64,000 bases of DNA. Origin: Trichoplusia ni. Its lineage: Eukaryota; Arthropoda; Insecta; Lepidoptera; Noctuidae. Shown piece by piece: positions 46,901-55,900 of this stretch. The position numbers were made by a program, and so were the translations under genes. Position 1 is the first letter of the stretch. Each line of letters opens with the position of its first letter. Under the pieces are notes generated by a model that was given only the letters and a program-made list of their open reading frames with translations, was not told the DNA's origin and did no database searches. The stretch covers positions 9,565,834-9,629,833 of the forward strand of contig NC_039490.1 in assembly GCF_003590095.1 (NCBI RefSeq). Direction: 5' to 3'.

Positions 46901-49900
46901 TTTTATAAAAACCCTTCTTTCAAACTTTCACTGCGTTGTAATATTCCCATATATATATATATATATATATATATAAACAACAAAGGTCCGTCTGTCTGCC
47001 TGTCCACAACAATGGGATCCCTCGGGCACCTCGTAGATTAAAAATTTTCTTGTTGTTAGTATGATGAGAAAATCTAGACTCAAATCTAGATATAGTTGTG
47101 TATGGTAGGAATGTTGATGGTGTATTTATGTGGTGTGGTATTAAGTAACGTTATTGTTGCAAATTTTATTATTACGTATAATGTAAAAGCGAAAGGGTAG
47201 CAATTTACCGCAGCGATTGCATAATAATTGTTTTTTTGTTTGTATTTTTTTTTTAATGCGGACAACATCACATACATTGTTCTGAATTCAGATACAACGA
47301 AGGTACCACAAACACCCAGACCCGAGGCAATGTAGAAATTTGAATATTTACATTGACCCGACCGGGGATCGAAACCGGGACCTCAGAGCTAGCGACACCT
47401 TGAAACCGGTGCGTACACCACTCGACCACGGAGGTCGTCAAATTAGCCGAGTCGTAATTATATTAGTATTAGTAGGCACTGCTTTCTGTACGTTCGTCAC
47501 CAGGTCGTACCTTATAAACTGAGATAGCTAGACCGTTGGCATTTTTACAGATTTTTGATTTTGCGCGATTGCACGGACAGCCGAGTGGTTGAGGTATCCA
47601 CGCCATAATCCTTTTCGCGTGACGTGGCGCGGGTTCGATCCCCACATACGACAAACGTTTATGTGATCCCCGAATGCTTGCCCTGGGCCTGTATATTTGT
47701 GAAATTCCAGCGTCACAAGCATTAAATTCCTTAGTGCGGGAGTCGCTTTTTAAGTATCAAATAAAAATACTTTAATACTAATTAGTTTTTTTTAATTTCA
47801 TAAAAAAAGACCTTTTATACCTGTACACCTTTTAATAAGGCCATTTGTCCACTATCACAAGAAAAACACCTTTTTGATTAGACTCCTAAAAAAAACTTAT
47901 CAAACCAAAACCGTTTAATACAACAAAAAAACGATTTACAAACACTTAAATAGAAGAGAACCTCAAAATATCGCTTTAATAGTGTTACCTACATAAAAAA
48001 AACTACATATTTAACTGTCTGTCTGACTATCACAGCGGCACAAAGGACCCGCGGAGGTATAAACAGTCGTCCAACAGAGTTCAACTCGCATTTGGCTGCG
48101 AAACAATATGATTGTAGTCTAAGAGGCCAGCGCTGTGTTTGGAAGTTTATGTGAATCGAGAACAATATACTTTAAAAGATTTTTTTTTGTGTTTTGTTTC
48201 TTAAATAGTTGATAAAGCATATTATTAGTAGAACTAAGCGCATTTTTTCATATTACAATATAGCGTTTAAACCACTTACAATTTGTAATTCCTCGGCGAC
48301 TTTATCAAATAATTTATCCTTTGACAAAGCTAACAGAAAGCCAGCCAAAAATTCTTTATTTTTGAACTCTAAACCTAAGTAAACTTCAATTATTATATTC
48401 TTCCAGACAAAATATCTCTACTTTTAATAAACTAAAAAAAGAAACTTTTCAATTCCTCACAATAAAAAATATTTCATTCAAAACGAAAATATCTTAAACT
48501 CTATTTTCAGGACTGATGAACTAAATCTGAAGTAAAAATACGAGCCTCAAGCTCCTAAACTCAGACATTACGACAAAGTATTAAAAAAAATATCAAAATA
48601 CCCGCGCGTTCCGTTCGGGCAGACATTTTCATTTACTTTCAGTTGTAAACAGGTATTTATACAAAATATTCGCACACAAATGTTTAGAGCTCGCTTTTTA
48701 CAGGCAAGTATGAAATAATGATAGCAAAAATGGTATTCTTTAGGGTACCGTAAAGAAAGGATAAAAACGGAACTCTATTCTATGGGTACTGTCTGTCCAT
48801 CTGTATTCACTCAGGCTTTATCTCATGACTATAACTAGACGGTTTACATATTTCTGTTGCCGCTAAAATTAATAGATTTAAAAATCTTAATACCCACGTT
48901 TTCAAGTCCCTCATAATTTAGTTGCAAAAATCAAACCGGAACGTCAGACAAACAAGAAATTGTAAAAGACACCACCTGGTATCTTCAACTACTATCAGGG
49001 TACAGGAAAGTAAGCAATTATACAATTTTTGCCTATCATTATCAAATCAAAAACATATTTATTAAAATTTTCAAAGGTCATGTTACATTGGACTGCACAC
49101 AGTTTCGCTCACCCTTCACCGCTTCCTAAGTGCTTTTGCTGCAAACAAACGGCGCAACCAACTCTCCGTACCGAACGTAGCCGCACGCTGTCTTTCCGTT
49201 AAAAATATGATTATGAAATACAATATCAATATTAATAAGTTTCTGGGTACCGTGCCAAAGAAACAAATATTTGAAGTAGCTCACAAAACACAAGCCATTA
49301 TCCCCTACAAATTATGTTAAGTCTTAAAATAATTAGCCTAGCCTAGATGGATTCTCTATGGCTCCAGTATTATTCTTTTTTTTAAACGACTCCCTCACTA
49401 ATTAATTTAATCCTCGCATTTATAAAGAACTCGCAAAGCGTCTGGTCGACTCTACCCATGATCAGAAGGCTGGTCTATATTTTGCCCAAAGAATTAGCAT
49501 TGCCATACAACGTGGCAATGCAGCCAGCCTTCTGGGCACGTTTCCCGACATTGGCAGGGATGAAGATGTCTTTATTGACGCTTTGTTAATCCCTACTAAT
49601 ATTATAAATGCGAAAGTAGCTGTGTCTGTCTGTCGGCTTGTCTGTCTGTCTGTTACGCTTTCACGTCTAAACTACTGAACTGATTTTAATGAAATTTGGT
49701 ACAGAGATAGAGTTGACCTTGAGAAAGAACATAGGATAGTTTTTATCCCGGACTTTTGAAGAGTTCTCTTTATATAACCGACCTCGACGCGGGCGAAGCC
49801 GCGGGCGAAAAGCTAGTTATGTATATTTTTCATTTTGTATTGATTTCGTTTTAAAAATATAAATCATATTAAGTGTAGTTTTGTTGTTAATTAAATATAA

Positions 49901-52900
49901 TGTAATAGGATTTAACCCTTGTGTCGACTGAATTGTACAAACATTCAAAATCATATATTTTGTCATTCCTTCACCAACTATTTTTCCCACATTTTTTATT
50001 ACTCTAAAGACAATTAAAACTATCAACAATAATACCTTAAGACCTCAAGATCCACCCCTATAGAAATTAAGAAATAAATCTAAACAGAAAAAAGAGTTAT
50101 TCGTGTGTTGTGACCACAAATCATTTAAGTCCTAGTCGCACGGGAGACGTATTAAGGTGTCCCAGACATGATTTGTTGTCACCCTTAAGAGATACAGGGT
50201 GTTGTTATTTTGATAACTTCTTTAATGGATTTTGTACGTGATTCTGTTTGTTTTTAGTGATATGGTTAGGTGGATAAAATCGATCGATTTGGTTGAACTG
50301 TTTTTGTTGGTAAAAATTTCATAGTCTGTGTGGGTTACTTTTATTTTGCTTTTTTATTCGTAAAAGCTACGGCAAAAGTATATTATAAGTGTAAATATTA
50401 TACAACGAAAAAATCAGGTTTTAACGATGGGAGATTTGACGTCACTTATCACGTAACTTTTTAAAGACAAGTGACGTCAAATACTCTGTTATTGGTATTA
50501 AAATAAATAATAATATCTAACATTAACTACGTATTTGAATAACGTTATAAAAAACCAAAATATATACTATGGCTTTCTACTAGACACATTCCAATTGTCA
50601 ATTATGACAATATATAAATATATTTCATATTAAAGATTAAAACCTAGTACATTTTATCCACAAAACTTTACTCCTACATAAACTACAGGGGGTTCATTCA
50701 ATATTAATATTTGAACACCCTATACCTATCGTACTTACCAATTGACTCCAGCTTTAGAGTAATGCAGACTTGATATTTATTGAATACAAGGGGGTAGCTA
50801 GCAAAAAAAAGGCAAACTGAAAGCAAAAATTGACCCACAAACTGAACCTTATCCCTTTTTATTAAGGTCTACTATCCACTGGCAAATTTACAAAATTGAT
50901 AACCTTATTCAGAACTTTAATATTATTGGAATAAGGTCGACTTTTGAATGAGTTTTCTTTATGAATGTAAATTTTAAGTTTGTGTCGATGTATATCAATG
51001 TGGTTTTGCATAGATTTGTTTTGAGAGTAAGAAATGTTAGTCCCACGGTGTACTGTCTTATGACACTTTATGGTTTTATAAAGTATTTTAAGATGTTTCC
51101 TATTATTTATGGTTTTCTTGTCTTTGTGTTTTTTTCTTTAGGGTGTAAATACTTTTTGGTGTTGTTCGATGCTCAGGTGAATTGTAATGAAAGAATTAGC
51201 TTCAGACTTTGGTTAGAACTTGTATAAATTTGTAAGGGTTGGATAATAGGTAAGTGTTAATGATAGCCAAATTTCCTTTATCTTTAAATGAGCATGAAGG
51301 AATGACTAAATAATATTATCCCTATATTATCTTTAGACCATCCTTCTCGTATATTATCATGTTTTGGTGTAGATTAACTCAAACCTACGATTATAACTAT
51401 TAAGATATTTTTACTGGTTTTACATCTGAGCCATTTGTATTCGTACATGTACTAAGTAATGTGAACTATGTTTTTAGTAAATTTATTTTTATTTATTTAT
51501 TTTTTATAAGTTTTAATTATTGCCAACTTTTATTTATTTTTGAATGGTCATGAAATTAAATGAAATCATTTATTCTACAATGAGGTGACATCATCACTTT
51601 TACATGTCTTTTTAAGATTGCCAAAGTCGATGCATGATACCAACCATCATAATTGTGTTAAAAATTAAAATTATGTTGAAAAAATGCTTAAGAGAATGCG
51701 CAAAGTGGCATTTTAATCTAATTTCCATTTATTCATAGGCCATTGTTAATAGCCAAATTGGGGTTATGATATACCTATTAAATATTTTAAACGTCACTAT
51801 TCATAACCACAACCGAACATTCACAAATTTATTCCACAATAAAAACTAAAAAACAAAAAAGAGCTAGCATTTTTAATCAACCCTCAAAGCCCTAAAGCTA
51901 AGTAATATTTTAAAGGCTTCAAATAAAACTCTCGTTTAATACATCACGCAGACAAACAAACAAACAGACAAGCAGACAAACAGACAAAAGACCACTAGAT
52001 ATAATACAAACGAAACAATGTGCTAGGGACAAAACAATGGTGACGTGGTGTAGTTCGGAAGTTGAGGATTGGCCACGCTTGATATATTAGGGTTGACAAT
52101 TATAGGATCACGGCGCGGAATAAAGTAGTAGGTTCATTCCTGTAACCACGCCAGGGGTACTTCCAATACTAGTTTTTATAAAATCTATAATTTTTATAGT
52201 AACTATCGTGAGGATTTTTCATTACTAGATGATAAACGGTTTACTCACGCGTATTTATCGGGATTGACCGACTAGTTATGGACCCAAACGGTTTATTTAA
52301 TTTTGAGTAGATGCATAAATTATAAAAAAGATAAATCGAATGCATTGTAGAACGCTGTGAAAGTGTTTTGAACCGATGACCTAAAATAGGCATCTGGCAT
52401 GAACTGGATGCGGAAAGAGGAGGACCGGGTGTTGTGGAACTATTGAGAGGCCTATGATAAATTAATTTGATACTAAATCTACACATCTATAGTTATTAAA
52501 CACTATCACTATTCCATTACCGACCGTTAAAGGATAGATACTTAACCCTGTATAATATAAAAGACCTGTTTCACGGCCGCCAAATAAGGTTCCATCAAAT
52601 TACCTACTTGAAAGATTTTTTCGTACAAAATAATGTCAAAATTTTCAATTAAACTGCCAGATAGCGGCTCTGTGATTGTAAACAATTCCTTAATATAATA
52701 ATGATGAAATAAAATAGTCAAAAGCCAATATTTGACAGGCCGACTGCACTGTAACCACCCCTAGCCCTCAGGATACTATCGCGCTACCTTCGCTTATAGT
52801 CACCGTCAGAACTGATTTGTGGGTCACACTTATACTTACAATACAATATATTATCATTGTAATGTTATTTGAAACACCCTTGTGTGACCTCATTTTAAAT

Positions 52901-55900
52901 TACGGCGCACTTGAAAATCGATTCTGGTTGAAGATCCAGTTCAAAAATAAAATTAATGATATTAAATTCATTGTGATGTGTTTTAAGATGTTTTTCTATG
53001 GCTTTTTTTGCAACTGTTTAAAAATGGAGAATGATGTGTCCAGGAATAATGTCTTCTTTTAAAATTAATGAAGACTCCTACAGTAAGTAATGTAATCTTT
53101 GCCATTTAGGTACAAATATTATTTTTACCTGTAAATCAGCGTTTAAAAAAGATAGTTTCATTAAACTATTGTTTTTCAAAAATCACAATCCTGTGTCTTA
53201 TTACTATTTTAATATTTCCTGTTGCAGGTCTGCTATCAGAAATTTTAAAAGAAATAAGCGGTACTTTTGTACCAACCATATTTGTAAATGTATACTTTTT
53301 GCATATGCACACGTACCTATGTGAATGAATAAACATACACCATCAACAATCTAACAGTACGAATTAAAAAAAAAGCTACAAGCTCCCGAAAGTCACGATA
53401 ACATTTGACATTCCATCCTTCTAGTCACAACTGACACTGACCGACACTTATCCAAAACCCGACCTCACCGCGCGCCACTGAACCTAGCACAACCCATCAA
53501 TACATCCTCTTTATAACATTAACCCCCTCAAAACCAATACTAAATAAACAATGATTGTAAAATATTATCCCCCTCGCTATCGTTCAAATAAACCCGCGGA
53601 TTATTTACAAAACCTTAAGGGATTTTAGACGCGACAATTGAAAATAATGGCAGAGCTTTCAATGTATAGAAAGGGCTGTTGTGAGACGGACTTCGAGAAA
53701 ACGGACATGAAAAGGGGTCATGTGTGAATCAGAGGTAATACGGAGAATTCCATATGAAAAGGCTAAAGAAAACCAAACATTTTTTGTCTAGACCACTGTG
53801 TCCCACTGCTGGGCAAAGGCCTCCCCAAAATCCTTACACGATACTTTGTGGATTCTGTGGTTGTGACACAAACTTACGAAAAAATCGCCACCTATCAAAT
53901 TTTTTACCATACCAAATGTTGCTTAACCTCGATATTTTTTTTTATTCCGGGTTTTTATAATGCATCAGAAATATAAATAGAGTAAAATTATTAGTCTTAA
54001 ATTATCACCGTTTATATATTCAGTGTGACGGACGGACAGACAGGTTTAGTAATAGGGCAGTACTTCGGCGATATCCGTAACGTAAAAAAAAACATCGCGC
54101 TAATAATGGCGGCCACTCAACACGATAACACATTAAAAGAAACTGTGTAAGATGTTTTACAGGTTTTACTATAATAATATTCAAATATACAGTATGTATG
54201 TACCTTTTGACTGCATAAGAAAGAGAGGTATATAACTTACCAGTTCTCGAAAACTCGGCCCGAAATCTGTTAAACAGAAAATTTATTTCGTTATACTTTT
54301 GAAATAGTAAAAAAACTTATAATAATGTTTCTGCTAGGAAGCGAAAGCGGAACGACCGAAGCGCTTACTCAGTGGGCTGGTTCCATGAGGCCCAGGGCAA
54401 AGAATCGTGAAAGAATTTCATTGAGACCTTTGACCAGCAGTGGGACACAGTAGGCTAAATAAAAAAACCTTGGTATCTGACCTAGAGTTTCTGAGTACGT
54501 TAAAATAATTTCAGCAAGATTCAATTTATCAATTGTAGTTTGTTTTCCTTTAGTAGCCTATTAAGCCGTAATCTTTGGGTAATAATCTGACCAAGTAGAA
54601 GTATTATCTCTACTCTTAATAATAAGTAACTCACCGATTCCAGAACTGCCGGAAAAACCAATACCTCCCGTTAATTCATCATCATATCCTCTCCTAAAAG
54701 AGAAAAAAAAACTCAGACTTTCTTATGGACAACACAATTTGGCAAAAGGTCCACTAGGCAGACTGCAATTAAAGCACAATTTTGACGTTATTGAGGGCAA
54801 CGTATTACAACATTTTGTTTTAAAAACTCTAGCACTATTTAAGAATTTAATAATCGCATTGTGGGAGTTTTCACAAACATTCAAGTAGATAGCACAAAGA
54901 CACCCAGACTCAGAACAAGCATTAGCGTGGATCACACAAACGCTTGTCCTACACGGGGATCGAACCCGTGACACGTCGCGTGATGACCCTATCATCATTA
55001 TCATCATCTCAGCCTATAGCTGTCCACTGCTGGACATAGGCCTCTCAATACGTTCTCCAGCGCGTACGGTTCATTGCCACCTGCATCCAACGGGACCCAG
55101 CGGTTTTCACTAGGTCGTTGGTCAATCTGGCAGGTGGCCGTCCCACCCTTCCGATCCTTGGTGACCCTTTACTACTCAGCTATCCATGTAAATATTCCTC
55201 AAATCCAAATATACTCACTTATCATTCTTCCTATACTCATCCAGACCCAGAAAATCATTCCTTCTCCTATTAACATTCAGCATCTCAATCTTCCTTTTCA
55301 GTCGCTCGCTGTCCGGGATTTTGTGTTTGCAGGGCACTTCCTTTTCCGAGGGTCCGGAGAGGCAGGGCACGTTCTTGAAGACCACCAGGAACGCCACGAT
55401 GATGGAGACGGTAAACAAGAAGAGCAGGCAGCCGATGCACGCGTACTCGGAGTTGACGATCTTTTTCAACCTGGGCAAACTTAAAAATTACAATTGCAGT
55501 GAATGTTGAAAAGGGTGGTTGGATTTAATGTACTATTTTCGCTTGTAGAAATGAACAAAATGATATCTATATACTCATGTCTGTTACGCGGGGATCGATT
55601 CCGCGACACGTCGCTTACATGCGTGCGTTTGCGTGTAGGCTTGACGTGATGACCTCAACCACTCGACTATTCGTGCAGTCATACTATAGAAATGTGACTC
55701 AAAAATCAGTTTCCAGATGGTCAAAAGTACCAATGGCTTTATAGCTTAGAGCCTCTACCAACCCCTTAGGGAGGCTCTCGTTTGGGTCAAAGACTTGGGT
55801 CAGAAAGCGGTTCCCCTCTCTGCAGCCCTCACCTCCTGCAGGCTGGACTCTGTTCCCGTTGCCAGTTAGATACTATTATCAAGTGACTTTAAAAAGGAGG

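Noticed and set aside
53796..54465. Inverted pair of 'cccactgctggg' motifs as transposon ends
   Set aside because: Both are LINE 3' scraps in opposite orientation; no terminal repeats beyond that motif.
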